Below, piece by piece: positions 17,548 to 26,212 of a stretch of DNA of 64,000 nt. This DNA is from Bacteroidota bacterium (GTDB lineage Bacteria > Bacteroidota > Bacteroidia > Bacteroidales > Dysgonomonadaceae). The stretch covers positions 197,628 through 261,627 of the forward strand of contig JAEZGN010000007.1 of NCBI GenBank assembly GCA_023437305.1, written 5' to 3'. Positions within the stretch are counted from its first letter, which is position 1. Every line of letters starts with the position of its first letter. Below the pieces are notes generated by a model that worked only from the letters and a program-made list of their open reading frames with translations, had not been told where the DNA came from and searched no databases. A program made the position numbers and the translations under genes.

Positions 17548-18223
17548 AAAAAATATATTTCTATATTGCTGTCTTTTGTTGTTGCCTTATGTTTTATTTG
17601 CTCAGCAGCAAAAGACAGCATCTAGTTTCGAAGAATACTTACAAACGCAGGAGCTGGTAAATGTTAATGCTCTGGATAGCAGTATTCGTGTAGATATGAA
17701 GTATTCAACAACAGATAACTTTACAAAAACAATTCTTTACGATTCGTTGGCAAATATATATCTGCATCCTTTGGCTGCAAAAAAGTTGGTGGCTGCACAG
17801 AAATATTTGAAGACTCTCCACCCTGATTATAGTTTATTGGTTTATGATGCCATACGTCCTTTGAGTGTGCAGCGTAAGATGTATCGGGTGGTGCAGAATA
17901 CCAAATATGCGGCTTATGTCGCAAACCCCTCACGTACAGGCCTTCATAATTATGGAATGGCGGTAGATCTTACTATTTGTAACAAAAAAGGTGTACCTTT
18001 GGATATGGGCACTTCCTTCGATTTTTTTGGTAGTGCTGCCGGTATTAATAAGGAGACGGAATTGGTGCAACGAGGTGTTCTTACAAAACAGCAAGTCGCA
18101 AATCGTGAACTATTGCGCAAAGTGATGAGGCATGCCGGTTTTTTGACTATACGTGGCGAATGGTGGCACTTCAATGCTGTACCCCTTATAGAAGCCCGCA
18201 AGTTGTATAAGGTTATTGAATAA
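17525..18223 (+). CDS. D-alanyl-D-alanine dipeptidase, VanX-like (peptidase M15D)
   Basis: The product is about 232 residues with a signal peptide (ending LLPYVLFAQ). The M15 zinc site is complete: SRTGLHNYGMAVDLTI supplies His and Asp, and GEWWHFN supplies the catalytic Glu and third zinc ligand His; the upstream VYDAIRPLSVQRKMY is also typical. Family members cleave D-Ala-D-Ala or related dipeptides. With a signal peptide and a muropeptide-active neighbour it more likely salvages peptidoglycan peptides than gives vancomycin resistance, since no vanH or vanA is nearby. The start is ATG 17525 or 17534; both keep the signal peptide. Confidence 0.88.
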   Translation: MKRMRKIKKNIFLYCCLLLLPYVLFAQQQKTASSFEEYLQTQELVNVNALDSSIRVDMKYSTTDNFTKTILYDSLANIYLHPLAAKKLVAAQKYLKTLHPDYSLLVYDAIRPLSVQRKMYRVVQNTKYAAYVANPSRTGLHNYGMAVDLTICNKKGVPLDMGTSFDFFGSAAGINKETELVQRGVLTKQQVANRELLRKVMRHAGFLTIRGEWWHFNAVPLIEARKLYKVIE

Positions 18224-18274
18224 TGACTTTTCTTTTTCTTTCGAACGATATTGTAACTCTAAAATAATAAGCAC

Positions 18275-18994
18275 ATGAAAAGGAATTACACAGTTTTACT
18301 TGTATCATTTGTTTTGAGTATGTGTGCACAGGACGTTAGCGCACAATTTGTGGTGGCGCAAGACACCATTCGCGGACGAATCGACTTTTGTCCACGTCTT
18401 GGCGATTTGCATAACGCTGTAGACATTCCCAACGATTCTGTTTTTTATATGCTGCCTATAGATCCGAGTACAGATCCCTGGCGTCAGGTATATCGTTATA
18501 TGCCTGATAGAAGCGTGAACGGTGGATATATTCATGGTAGGAATCTGATGCGAGTGGATGATTATGATATAGTAGAAGTAGAGCGTCTATCAGCTCATGG
18601 TAGTATATCGTTCAAGAATGCAGATGTACGAGTCGTTGTTTCCGTTGCGCCCATCGGTTCAAAAGATGCTTCGGTGAAAAAAGGTGCTGACGGTATTTAC
18701 AGAATAAACGGTAAAATAGCTTATGGCGTCTCAAGATGGTCTTCTCCTCAATTGCACTACAAATCTATTACGGTGTCTATAAAAGGACGGAATATCCCTG
18801 TTCCTCAAAGGATATTTGAGCATTTACTCGAACCCGATATTGAGGATATGGTTGTGTATTATAACTCTAGCAAAGGGATAGTTTATATACAAGTCAATAA
18901 TGGTGGCACATCAGCTTCTTATACAGCATTGTTTACTGTTTCTATTCGGGGTGCTTTAAGCCCGTATGTGTTTGATCCATCAATGAACAAATGA
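18275..18994 (+). CDS. Secreted protein of unknown function
   Basis: This 239-residue protein has a clear signal peptide (RNYTVLLVSFVLSMC, cleavage near DVSAQ). The mature part looks beta-rich and has no family motif that I recognise. Two cysteines remain, one at the signal end and one in RIDFCPRLGDL. It follows the VanX-like gene by 51 nt on the same strand, so it may belong to the same transcript and act in the periplasm or at the surface. A weak hairpin (8-bp arms, 18993-19000/19022-19029) overlaps its stop codon. Confidence 0.75.
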   Translation: MKRNYTVLLVSFVLSMCAQDVSAQFVVAQDTIRGRIDFCPRLGDLHNAVDIPNDSVFYMLPIDPSTDPWRQVYRYMPDRSVNGGYIHGRNLMRVDDYDIVEVERLSAHGSISFKNADVRVVVSVAPIGSKDASVKKGADGIYRINGKIAYGVSRWSSPQLHYKSITVSIKGRNIPVPQRIFEHLLEPDIEDMVVYYNSSKGIVYIQVNNGGTSASYTALFTVSIRGALSPYVFDPSMNK

Positions 18995-19029
18995 GAGTAA
19001 GCGTCAGGTCGATATACTTTTTTACTCTC
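18993..19029 (+). terminator. Possible terminator of the wall-recycling cluster
   Basis: GAGAGTAA and TTACTCTC (8-bp arms, 21-nt loop) flank the stop codon. There is no long T run after it, so it is weak. Confidence 0.35.
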
Positions 19030-19134
19030 CTAAATGATATGAAAGATTCAGCGCAAGGATAATCCCTTTTTAAAGAATTTATCTTACAATAAGAGTTCTT
19101 TGAAGTGCTTATATGTAGATTTTTATTGTACAGT

Positions 19135-19192
19135 AAAAGAGTGACAATGCAAAACAGTGTGAAATCTGTTACTTTTGTTACTTTTTAACAAT
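19135..19192. repeat. Dispersed GTGACA/GTGTG/ACTTTTGT intergenic element, copy A
   Basis: The order AAAAGAGTGACA, about 10 nt, GTGTG, then GTTACTTTTGTTACTTTTT resembles copy B at 57207-57268 (GTGACA, 8 nt, GTGTG, then GTCACTTTTGTCACCTTTT). It lies between convergent genes. Confidence 0.5.
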
Positions 19193-19234
19193 TGAGCAGA
19201 TAGTGATTGGCTGAGAATCCTGACCGAAAAGAAT

Positions 19235-19945
19235 TTACTTCTTTAATATTCCCGTTTGTTGAAAGATAGACAGAGTGATATAGAGCAATATTCCTGCTGT
19301 TATCCCTAGTACTCCGATTGTTATTGTAGCTACAATAATGAATGCTGCAAGAAAATAGCGATACTCGTTTCCTTTAAACTTGATGTTTTTTATTTTCAGT
19401 GAAAACATTGGTATTTCTGATACCATAAGTAAAGAAAATACTATAATAGCAACCAGAAAAGTGTACATTAAGGATGGAGTTATCATCGGAACTTTGTATG
19501 TAAGACCATAACAGAAGCTAACCCAAAACATGGCATTAGCCGGAGTATTTAGCCCGATAAAAGACTCGCTCTGCCTTTCGTCTACGTTGAACTTTGCTAA
19601 GCGTAAAGCTGAGAAAATAGCGAGTAGGAATGCCATATATGGCAGATATTCTATTATAATGGGATTCTGAGTTATGCGTATTGTGTTTTCTGATAAGAAG
19701 CGGAAGGCTGCAATGCTTGGAGCTAATCCAAAGCTGACCATGTCGGCCAGAGAGTCGAGCTCTTTACCTATTGGAGAATAGGCCTTCAACAAGCGAGCGG
19801 CAAACCCATCAGAGAAATCGAACAGAGCTGCGATGATAACCCATACTACGACCCATGTGTATTCTCCCTGAAATGCCATAACCGTGGCTATACATCCTGA
19901 AAACAGGTTGAGGGAAGTGAGTGTGTTTGGGATATGCTTTTTCAT
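19235..19945 (-). CDS. pssA: CDP-diacylglycerol-serine O-phosphatidyltransferase
   Basis: This 236-residue integral membrane enzyme has about seven helices. The CDP-alcohol phosphatidyltransferase signature is complete: DFSDGFAARLLKAYSPIGKE followed by LDSLADMVSFG. It joins serine to CDP-diacylglycerol to make phosphatidylserine. It starts 4 nt after the psd stop, so the two successive steps of phosphatidylethanolamine synthesis are coupled in one operon, the decarboxylase being translated first. Confidence 0.93.
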   Translation of the reverse strand: MKKHIPNTLTSLNLFSGCIATVMAFQGEYTWVVVWVIIAALFDFSDGFAARLLKAYSPIGKELDSLADMVSFGLAPSIAAFRFLSENTIRITQNPIIIEYLPYMAFLLAIFSALRLAKFNVDERQSESFIGLNTPANAMFWVSFCYGLTYKVPMITPSLMYTFLVAIIVFSLLMVSEIPMFSLKIKNIKFKGNEYRYFLAAFIIVATITIGVLGITAGILLYITLSIFQQTGILKK

Positions 19946-19949
19946 CTCT

Positions 19950-20615
19950 TTATGCTCGGAATTTTGCTATTACAGTCTGGTTTCCGGTTACCTTTTGATC
20001 CATTTCTACAAGTATCTCAGTGCCTAACGGTAGATATACATCAACTCTTGACCCTAGTTTGATGAAGCCGAGATGTTCGTCTATACTGGCTGTTTCTCCA
20101 ACCTGTGCATAGGTTACAATCCGTCGGGCCATAGCTCCTGCTACCTGACGCAGCAATATTTGGTTCTTACCGTCTTCTGTTTCCATGACTACAGTCGACC
20201 TCTCGTTTTCTGTGCTCGATTTTGGCAGGTATGCCGCCATAAAGCGTCCATCATGATGCTTAGACATCAGCACTTTTCCGTTGATAGGATACCAGTTTGC
20301 ATGAACATTAAATGGAGACATAAATATAGATACGATAATGCGTTTGTCTTTAAAGTATTCGCCTTCGTACACTTCTTCTATAGCTACTATCTTTCCATCG
20401 GCAGACGCTACCACAACACCGTTGCTGTCGCCTTTGAATTGCCTATACGGACTCCGATAGAAGTTGAGCACTATACCAAAAAAAACAAGTGATGCTCCAC
20501 CTGCAAGATAGGATAAAAATGTGTGACGGAAGAAATACCAAAGTACCCCGTTTAATACAAACAGGATTATAAAATATGTTGTTAAAACGCCTCGTCCTTC
20601 GTGATGAACCTTCAT
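19950..20615 (-). CDS. psd: Phosphatidylserine decarboxylase, short type
   Basis: This enzyme of about 221 residues has one or two N-terminal membrane helices and the self-cleavage site GFIKLGSRVDVYLP. Cleavage at Gly-Ser makes the pyruvoyl cofactor. The LGSR form marks the short Psd class rather than the E. coli LGST class. It converts phosphatidylserine to phosphatidylethanolamine at the inner membrane. A frame opens 21 codons earlier, at 20678, but a consensus promoter at 20648-20678 puts transcription start near 20640. The ATG at 20615 (MKVHHEGRGVL) is therefore the real start. Confidence 0.92.
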   Translation of the reverse strand: MKVHHEGRGVLTTYFIILFVLNGVLWYFFRHTFLSYLAGGASLVFFGIVLNFYRSPYRQFKGDSNGVVVASADGKIVAIEEVYEGEYFKDKRIIVSIFMSPFNVHANWYPINGKVLMSKHHDGRFMAAYLPKSSTENERSTVVMETEDGKNQILLRQVAGAMARRIVTYAQVGETASIDEHLGFIKLGSRVDVYLPLGTEILVEMDQKVTGNQTVIAKFRA

Positions 20616-20647
20616 TATTTTGTGATAAACATATTTAATGTAAGGTG

Positions 20648-20678
20648 CAAAAGTATCTTTATTTGGCGATATATACAA
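20648..20678 (-). promoter_or_regulatory. psd-pssA promoter
   Basis: On the minus strand: TTG (20678-20676), 20-nt spacer, TACTTTTG (20655-20648), a full consensus match. It decides the psd start codon. Confidence 0.75.
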
Positions 20679-20709
20679 ATTTGGAATCTGAATTTTAGTA
20701 CAAAAGAAA

Positions 20710-20734
20710 AGAGAGATGATCGAATCACCTCTCT
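20710..20734 (-). terminator. prs terminator
   Basis: An 11-bp stem with one G-U pair and a 3-nt loop (minus strand AGAGAGGTGAT/ATCATCTCTCT) is followed by TTTCTTTTG. Confidence 0.8.
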
Positions 20735-20763
20735 GATGTATGTATTTTATACCTATTTTGTTT

Positions 20764-21702
20764 TTATAGAATATACAGTGAACTGATAGATTCGTTGCTC
20801 AATACCCTGCGGATAGCATTCGCAAACACATCAGCTACAGATAAGATAACTACCTTTTCGCACTTTTTAGAGTAAGGGATACTGTCTGTAAATACCATTT
20901 CGGTAAGTCCCGATTGGGTTACTCTTTCCGATGCTGGGTCAGACATCACCGCATGACTGGCTATAGCTCTCACCGATTTGGCTCCACTGGCTTTCATTAT
21001 GTCGGCAGCTTTTGTTATTGTACCTGCTGTATCCACAATGTCATCTACCAGCAACACATCCATTCCTGTAACGTCACCGATGATTTGCATTTCGGATATT
21101 TCGTTTGCTTTCTTGCGAAGTTTATAGCATATAACCATCGGCAAGCCAAAGTATTTGGCGTACGAGCTTGCGCGTTTAGTACCACCCACATCCGGTGTTG
21201 CTATCACTAGGTTATCGGTATCTAATGTTTTGATATAGTCAACGAATATTGCAGATGCATATAAGTGGTCTACCGGAACATTGAAGAACCCTTGTATCTG
21301 GTCGGCATGCAAGTCCATAGTTATAAGTCTATTGATACCCGCTGCACTAAGCATATCCGCTATCAGTTTAGCACCAATAGAAACACGAGGTTTATCTTTG
21401 CGGTCTTGGCGAGCCCAGCCGAAGTATGGTATTACCGCTATTATAGATGAGGCCGACGCTCTTTTTGCTGCGTCGATCATCAATAGAAGTTCCATAAGAT
21501 TATCTGAAGAAGGGAATGTGGACTGTATCAAAAAAACCTGACACCCCCTGATTGACTCTTCGTATGAAACAGAGAATTCTCCATCGGCGAAGCGTTCAAT
21601 TTTCATTTTACCCAAAGGGCATCCAAGGCTAGTACATATTTTTTCAGCTAAGTAACGAGAATTAGTTCCCGAGAAAATTTTGAAAGGTAGATTATTGTCC
21701 AT
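20764..21702 (-). CDS. prs: Ribose-phosphate pyrophosphokinase
   Basis: This 312-residue enzyme is of standard length. It contains the ATP loop YFGWARQDRKDKPRVSIGAK, the metal-binding DLHADQIQGFF and the PRPP loop VLLVDDIVDTAGTITKA. It makes PRPP from ribose 5-phosphate and ATP for nucleotide, histidine and NAD synthesis in the cytoplasm. It stands between the GH13/patatin pair and a terminator, 82 nt from the GH13 stop, and so is probably its own unit. Confidence 0.97.
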   Translation of the reverse strand: MDNNLPFKIFSGTNSRYLAEKICTSLGCPLGKMKIERFADGEFSVSYEESIRGCQVFLIQSTFPSSDNLMELLLMIDAAKRASASSIIAVIPYFGWARQDRKDKPRVSIGAKLIADMLSAAGINRLITMDLHADQIQGFFNVPVDHLYASAIFVDYIKTLDTDNLVIATPDVGGTKRASSYAKYFGLPMVICYKLRKKANEISEMQIIGDVTGMDVLLVDDIVDTAGTITKAADIMKASGAKSVRAIASHAVMSDPASERVTQSGLTEMVFTDSIPYSKKCEKVVILSVADVFANAIRRVLSNESISSLYIL

Positions 21703-21784
21703 CTCTTCTTTAGTTTTTTAATCTTTATGGAAAGTTTTTTTAATAGATTTATATGAGACTGTAAAATTAGGAAAAACAACACAA

Positions 21785-23476
21785 TTAGCTCATAGAAAAT
21801 TTAATTATTTTCCCGGAATATTCTTCTATGTTTAAAAACAGGTTCCGATCCCATTGTGGACTTAATGTAAAATTCTTTTTAGAAAGCAGTTCTTTGGCTT
21901 TTTTTATTTCTTGAGATTTTATTTCCATGTATTCGAAAGCATGAAAAGGAATCTGCACGGAAATGTTCACAGGTTTGGAATCAAAATTGGTAACTACAAT
22001 CAAGAACTCATCTTTGCTAGACCTCAAGAAAGCATATTGCTTTGTAGGATCAAAGTCCATGTTGTTGTAATTAACATACATCAGATCAAAGAATTTACCT
22101 GCCTTGATTGACTCTTCTTCTTTTGCGATCTTTAGAAGCTGAATATAAAACTTTCGAAGCTTTATCTGTTGCTCATTTAGTCCGCTTTCTGTGAATGTTC
22201 CTTTATTCCTCCAACGCCTTATAGAGTCTACCGACCAATAATCAAAGATGGTTGTACGTCCATCTAGTCCGCTAAAACCTTCTTTATCCATTCCCTGTTC
22301 ACCCAGTTCTTGTCCGAAGTAGATCATGACAGGATTGGTATTCATTGTTGTGGCTACAATCATTCCCGGAATGGCTTTGAATGGATTGCCTGCAAAGAAA
22401 TCAGATGCAATGCGCTGTTCGTCATGGTTTTCTAGAAAGTTTAGCATTTTAGCTTGTAGTCCGTCAATGCTCTGCCAAGAGAAAGTAATGTCCGACGACG
22501 GTTGTTGATGGGTGATTACATTGCGTAGCGTGTCATACAGTCCAACTTTGTCGTATAGATAATCGAACAGTCCCCAATCTACATATTTGTGATATAAGTC
22601 GGGGTTATATACTTCTGCAATGAAGATGAGTGTTTTGTTTTTTGCTTTTACTTTCGGTATTACCCAGTTCCAAAATTCAACAGGGACCATCTCCGCCATA
22701 TCGCATCTAAATCCGTCTACCCCTTTGGCTGCCCAGAATAGAAGAATATCTTTCATTTTTAGCCATGTGTCTGGTGTTGGTATAAAGCAGCTTGTCCTGT
22801 TGTTGGTATAATCTATTCCATAATTTAATTTAACCGTTTCGTACCAATCGGTCACCGATGGCTTATTGCTGAAACAGTCATTGCCGGTTGCTTTGGCCGG
22901 ATATTCGATATATGCGTTTTCTCCTTGTTGTGTAGGAAATTGCAGGTCTAATTGTTGATTAGGGAGATAATAGAAATTATTATCCGGGTCGAACGCTACG
23001 TCTTTATTATCATCCGCTCCCAAGTCTTTTATTTTCTTCGGTTTTGCATCAGAATGATATTGTCGTGCAACATGATTGGGTACAAAATCAATAATGACTT
23101 TCATTCCATTTTTGTGCGTACGTTCTATCAGGGCTTCAAACTCTTGCATTCTGTTGTCTACATCGTCAGCCAGATCGGGAGAAACGTCATAGTAATCGCG
23201 GATCGCATAAGGCGAACCGGCTTTTCCTTTTATTACATCGGGATGATCTTTGGCTATTCCATTCGCTGTGTAGTCGGTCGTAGAGGCATGCTCAAGTATT
23301 CCGGTATACCAGATATGGGTAAATCCCATTTTTTTTATTTCTTTCAATGCCTTGTTGTCGAAGGCTGAGAACTTGCCCACTCCATTTTCTTCTATGGTGC
23401 CGCTTTCCTTATTCGTGTTGTTGTCGTTGCCGAATAATCGGGGAAGTACTTGGTATATAAAAATCTTTTCTGCCAT
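21785..23476 (-). CDS. GH13 alpha-amylase-family enzyme, cytoplasmic
   Basis: This enzyme of about 563 residues has no signal peptide and starts AEKIFIYQVLPRLFGN. The four GH13 regions are visible: VIIDFVPNHVAR, GVDGFRCDMAEMVP (nucleophile Asp), LIFIAEVYNP (acid/base Glu) and FLENHDEQR. A C-terminal beta domain follows. Its cytoplasmic location suggests a role in glycogen or maltodextrin breakdown rather than extracellular starch use. The ATG at 23476 lies 14 nt after the patatin stop; a longer frame reaching back into patatin is unlikely to be used. Confidence 0.88.
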   Translation of the reverse strand: MAEKIFIYQVLPRLFGNDNNTNKESGTIEENGVGKFSAFDNKALKEIKKMGFTHIWYTGILEHASTTDYTANGIAKDHPDVIKGKAGSPYAIRDYYDVSPDLADDVDNRMQEFEALIERTHKNGMKVIIDFVPNHVARQYHSDAKPKKIKDLGADDNKDVAFDPDNNFYYLPNQQLDLQFPTQQGENAYIEYPAKATGNDCFSNKPSVTDWYETVKLNYGIDYTNNRTSCFIPTPDTWLKMKDILLFWAAKGVDGFRCDMAEMVPVEFWNWVIPKVKAKNKTLIFIAEVYNPDLYHKYVDWGLFDYLYDKVGLYDTLRNVITHQQPSSDITFSWQSIDGLQAKMLNFLENHDEQRIASDFFAGNPFKAIPGMIVATTMNTNPVMIYFGQELGEQGMDKEGFSGLDGRTTIFDYWSVDSIRRWRNKGTFTESGLNEQQIKLRKFYIQLLKIAKEEESIKAGKFFDLMYVNYNNMDFDPTKQYAFLRSSKDEFLIVVTNFDSKPVNISVQIPFHAFEYMEIKSQEIKKAKELLSKKNFTLSPQWDRNLFLNIEEYSGKIIKFSMS

Positions 23477-23490
23477 GGCTGCTAATTTTA

Positions 23491-24315
23491 TTATTGTGCA
23501 TGTGTTATGCATGTAAGGTTGATATGTGGAAAATCTTTTATTAAGGCTTCTTTTTTATCTTCAAAGAATTTTGTTGTCAGGTTGTATCCTGCCTGATATA
23601 TTTCTTCAACATGTTCCAGATCAAACATTGAATACTGAGACAAAGATGTCGACTCGATCAGGTAGTCGCATAAGTTTCGGTCTAATAGGGTGTTGGAGCC
23701 GGACATGTAGTGGAAAGACCTTTCAGCAATATATTTAATAGAGCTCCTGAATTCTGCTTTTATGATCGGACTGACATTGACTCCTATAATTTTAACGCAA
23801 TCTTTGCGTATCGTAGAAACTGGGAAGTTCTTAAATAAACCTCCGTCAACATAATAATGTTGGTTGATTTCCACAGGACGGAAAATGATAGGTACCGAAC
23901 ATGATGCAATAACGGCCGGTATCAAAGCTCCTGTAGAAAACACCTTTGTTTCACCATATTCTATATCAGTAGCCACAGTTCGCAGGGGTATTTTCAGATC
24001 CTCAAAGGTTTTAGCTCTGAGATGTTTTTTTAGAAATGAACGAAATCCATCGCTTTTGAAAAAGCCGCCATGTGGTATCGTAAATTCTGCAAACTCTCTG
24101 AACACCTTCTTTTTGAAGAATGATAATATCTCCTCAGGAGTATACCCATCCGCATATAATACTCCGGCAAAAGCTCCTGCGCTGGTTCCGGATATAATTT
24201 GAGGATAAAGACCAATTTCATTTAGTGCTTGCAATACGCCTAAATGAGCAAAACCTTTGGCACCACCTCCGCTAAGGGAGAGACCTAATTGATAAATATT
24301 TTTTTCCGGACTCAT
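23491..24315 (-). CDS. Patatin-like phospholipase
   Basis: This protein of about 274 residues has every patatin motif: the oxyanion loop GLSLSGGGAKGFAHLG, the nucleophile elbow GTSAG, and the Asp of the Ser-Asp dyad in YYVDGGLFKNFPV. Such enzymes hydrolyse acyl esters of phospholipids. There is no signal peptide, and the C-terminal POTRA/barrel of secreted patatins is absent, so it is an intracellular or membrane-associated lipase resembling RssA/YchK. ATG 24315 is chosen over an upstream TTG. Confidence 0.9.
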   Translation of the reverse strand: MSPEKNIYQLGLSLSGGGAKGFAHLGVLQALNEIGLYPQIISGTSAGAFAGVLYADGYTPEEILSFFKKKVFREFAEFTIPHGGFFKSDGFRSFLKKHLRAKTFEDLKIPLRTVATDIEYGETKVFSTGALIPAVIASCSVPIIFRPVEINQHYYVDGGLFKNFPVSTIRKDCVKIIGVNVSPIIKAEFRSSIKYIAERSFHYMSGSNTLLDRNLCDYLIESTSLSQYSMFDLEHVEEIYQAGYNLTTKFFEDKKEALIKDFPHINLTCITHAQ

Positions 24316-24333
24316 GCGTTTTGTATCAATATA

Positions 24334-24341
24334 CAAATTTA
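24334..24341 (-). promoter_or_regulatory. -7 element for the patatin-GH13 genes
   Basis: The minus strand reads TAAATTTG, a TAnnTTTG match about 20 nt before the ATG at 24315. No -33 TTG is seen. Confidence 0.35.
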
Positions 24342-24405
24342 AGGATATTCTTGTTATTTGCTAATTTGTAGGTATAATAATAGTTACGACGAGATGTGTG
24401 AATAA

Positions 24406-24446
24406 TGAAAAGAGCTGTTTTTAATTATTAAAAACAGCTCTTTTCA
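24406..24446 (-). terminator. rng terminator, perfect 20-bp palindrome
   Basis: The arms 24406-24425 and 24427-24446 are fully complementary around one unpaired base. The core GAGCTG/CAGCTC is flanked by A and T runs on both sides, so it could work in either direction, but only rng ends here. Confidence 0.8.
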
Positions 24447-24463
24447 TATATTCTGAGTAATTG

Positions 24464-26038
24464 TTACTTTACTTCAAAATCTTGTTTCATATCAATTTCT
24501 TCTCCATTTTCATCCATAAAATGATATTCGAGGAATGCCAGGTTTTGGTTTGGAATAATCTTCACTCCCATACCATAACGCCATCTCCATTGCCATTTTA
24601 ATGAAGGAAAACCTTTGTTGATAAATGCTGCTACATACGGATGTATATAGAGTTTGAAATTCTTTACTTTTAGATCTTTTACCAGATAGCTTATTTTCAT
24701 GCGCAGGGTATCTGTAAACAGTATGGATGGTCTTATTTCTCCTTTTCCAAAACATGTAGGACATGCTTCGGTAGTTGATATCTCCATCTCTGGACGTACA
24801 CGCTGACGTGTGATCTGCATTAGCCCGAATTTGCTCAGTGGGAGTATATTATGCTTTGCTCGATCATTCGCCATCAGCTCCTGCATTTTGGCCATTAGTT
24901 GTGCTTTGTGCTCACCTTCCGTCATATCTATGAAGTCGATTACGATGATCCCCCCCATGTCTCGTAATCTCAATTGACGGGCTATTTCTTCTGCTGCTGC
25001 GGAATTCACTTCCCATGCATTGTTCTCTTGTCCTGCTTCGGGATTCTTCGACCTGTTGCCGCTGTTTACGTCTACAACGTGAAGGGCTTCGGTATGTTCC
25101 AAGATAAGGTATGCACCGTTACGGAATGTAACTGTTTTTCCAAACAAGGCTTTTACCTGTTTCGTTACATTGAAATTATCAAAGATAGGCAACCCGCCAT
25201 CATAACTTTTTACAATGTTTTTTTTGTCGGGTGCTATAAATGATATATAGTCCTTAATCTGGTTGCAGGTGTCTAAATCATTGACATGGATTTCCTGAAA
25301 GGTAGGATTGAAGATGTCTCTCAGTAGGGCCACAATACGGCCTGTTTCTTCAAAAACGAGAGTTGGAAGTTTATTTTTCTGAATCTTAGGAAGATTGTCC
25401 TCCCAACGTTTTACCAATGTTTTCAGTTCTGTATCCAGATCGGCTACCTTTTTTCCTTCAGCTACGGTTCTTACTATTACTCCGAAGTTTTTTGGTTTTA
25501 TGCTTTGTATAAGTTGTCTTAGACGAGCACGCTCCTCTTTCGATTTAATTTTTTGAGAGACGGATACTTTGTCGTTGAATGGAATGACAACTAGAAAACG
25601 GCCGGCCAGCGAAAGCTCGGCTGTGAGGCGGGGGCCTTTTGTTGATATAGGTTCTTTGGCTATTTGTACCAGTATTTCTTGTCCTGGTTTTAGAACGTCG
25701 CTGATAGATCCATTTTTGTCTATGTCCGCTTCCATTTTCATCTTCGAGATGTTAGGAAACTTTTTCTTATCAGCTAAAGCCTGTTTGTAAAACTTATCAA
25801 CGGATTTGAATTGAGCACCTAGATCTAAATAGTGAAGAAAAGCGTCCTTTTTGTATCCTATGTCTACAAAAGCAGCATTTAATCCGGGCATCAGTTTTTT
25901 AACTTTGCCGGCATAGATGTTTCCTACCGCGTATGAAGCGTCTCTTCCTTCTTTTTGCAGTTCGACAAGTTTTTTGTCTTCCAAGACTGCGATTGAGACT
26001 TCATTGGGCTGAACATCGACTATTAGTTCGCTATTCAT
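24464..26038 (-). CDS. rng: Ribonuclease G (RNase E/G family)
   Basis: This 524-residue protein has an N-terminal S1 RNA-binding domain (YAVGNIYAGKVKKLMPGLNA, then DAFLHYLDLG). The catalytic domain carries the two metal-binding motifs HVVDVNSGNRS and IIVIDFIDM, and the zinc-link CPTCFGKGE near 420 that joins subunits. It lacks the long disordered degradosome tail of RNase E. It cuts single-stranded RNA with 5' monophosphate preference in rRNA maturation and mRNA decay. It follows HU and the 30-residue basic protein on the same strand. A 10-bp hairpin lies 25 nt before the ATG. Confidence 0.95.
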   Translation of the reverse strand: MNSELIVDVQPNEVSIAVLEDKKLVELQKEGRDASYAVGNIYAGKVKKLMPGLNAAFVDIGYKKDAFLHYLDLGAQFKSVDKFYKQALADKKKFPNISKMKMEADIDKNGSISDVLKPGQEILVQIAKEPISTKGPRLTAELSLAGRFLVVIPFNDKVSVSQKIKSKEERARLRQLIQSIKPKNFGVIVRTVAEGKKVADLDTELKTLVKRWEDNLPKIQKNKLPTLVFEETGRIVALLRDIFNPTFQEIHVNDLDTCNQIKDYISFIAPDKKNIVKSYDGGLPIFDNFNVTKQVKALFGKTVTFRNGAYLILEHTEALHVVDVNSGNRSKNPEAGQENNAWEVNSAAAEEIARQLRLRDMGGIIVIDFIDMTEGEHKAQLMAKMQELMANDRAKHNILPLSKFGLMQITRQRVRPEMEISTTEACPTCFGKGEIRPSILFTDTLRMKISYLVKDLKVKNFKLYIHPYVAAFINKGFPSLKWQWRWRYGMGVKIIPNQNLAFLEYHFMDENGEEIDMKQDFEVK

Positions 26039-26062
26039 AACTATGTTTTAGAATTAAAAATA

Positions 26063-26087
26063 AGATTTAAATTCCCTATTTAAATCT
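26063..26087 (-). promoter_or_regulatory. Hairpin in the rng 5' leader
   Basis: AGATTTAAAT and ATTTAAATCT (perfect 10-bp arms, 5-nt spacer) lie 25 nt upstream of the rng start codon. The stem is AT-rich with no GC core, so it may be a processing or translation-control structure rather than a terminator. Confidence 0.4.
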
Positions 26088-26141
26088 GATAGTAGAGTTT
26101 ACTTCTTTATTTATCAAGAAGCTTTTTCATTAAATACACAA

Positions 26142-26181
26142 AGAACAAACTTAGAAATTCAACAATTTGTAAGTTTGTTCT
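26142..26181 (-). terminator. Hairpin after the 30-residue basic protein
   Basis: Perfect 12-bp arms (AGAACAAACTTA/TAAGTTTGTTCT) enclose a second stem (AAATT/AATTT) with a 4-nt loop. On the minus strand the arm is followed by TTGTGTATTT, a weak T run, so termination may be partial and let transcription reach rng. Confidence 0.55.
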
Positions 26182-26212
26182 CGTATATTTCATTAAATAA
26201 AAGAATTACAGA

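Noticed and set aside
17100..18535. Minus-strand open frames in the wall-recycling region
   Set aside because: They lie entirely opposite well-supported coding genes and lack recognisable protein features.
19135..19192. Copy A of the GTGACA element as an insertion-sequence end
   Set aside because: No transposase fragment or target duplication is visible; the similarity to copy B is better described as a dispersed intergenic element.
19235..26038. Plus-strand open frames up to 139 codons opposite psd, prs, GH13 and rng
   Set aside because: All are antisense to genes with complete catalytic motifs.
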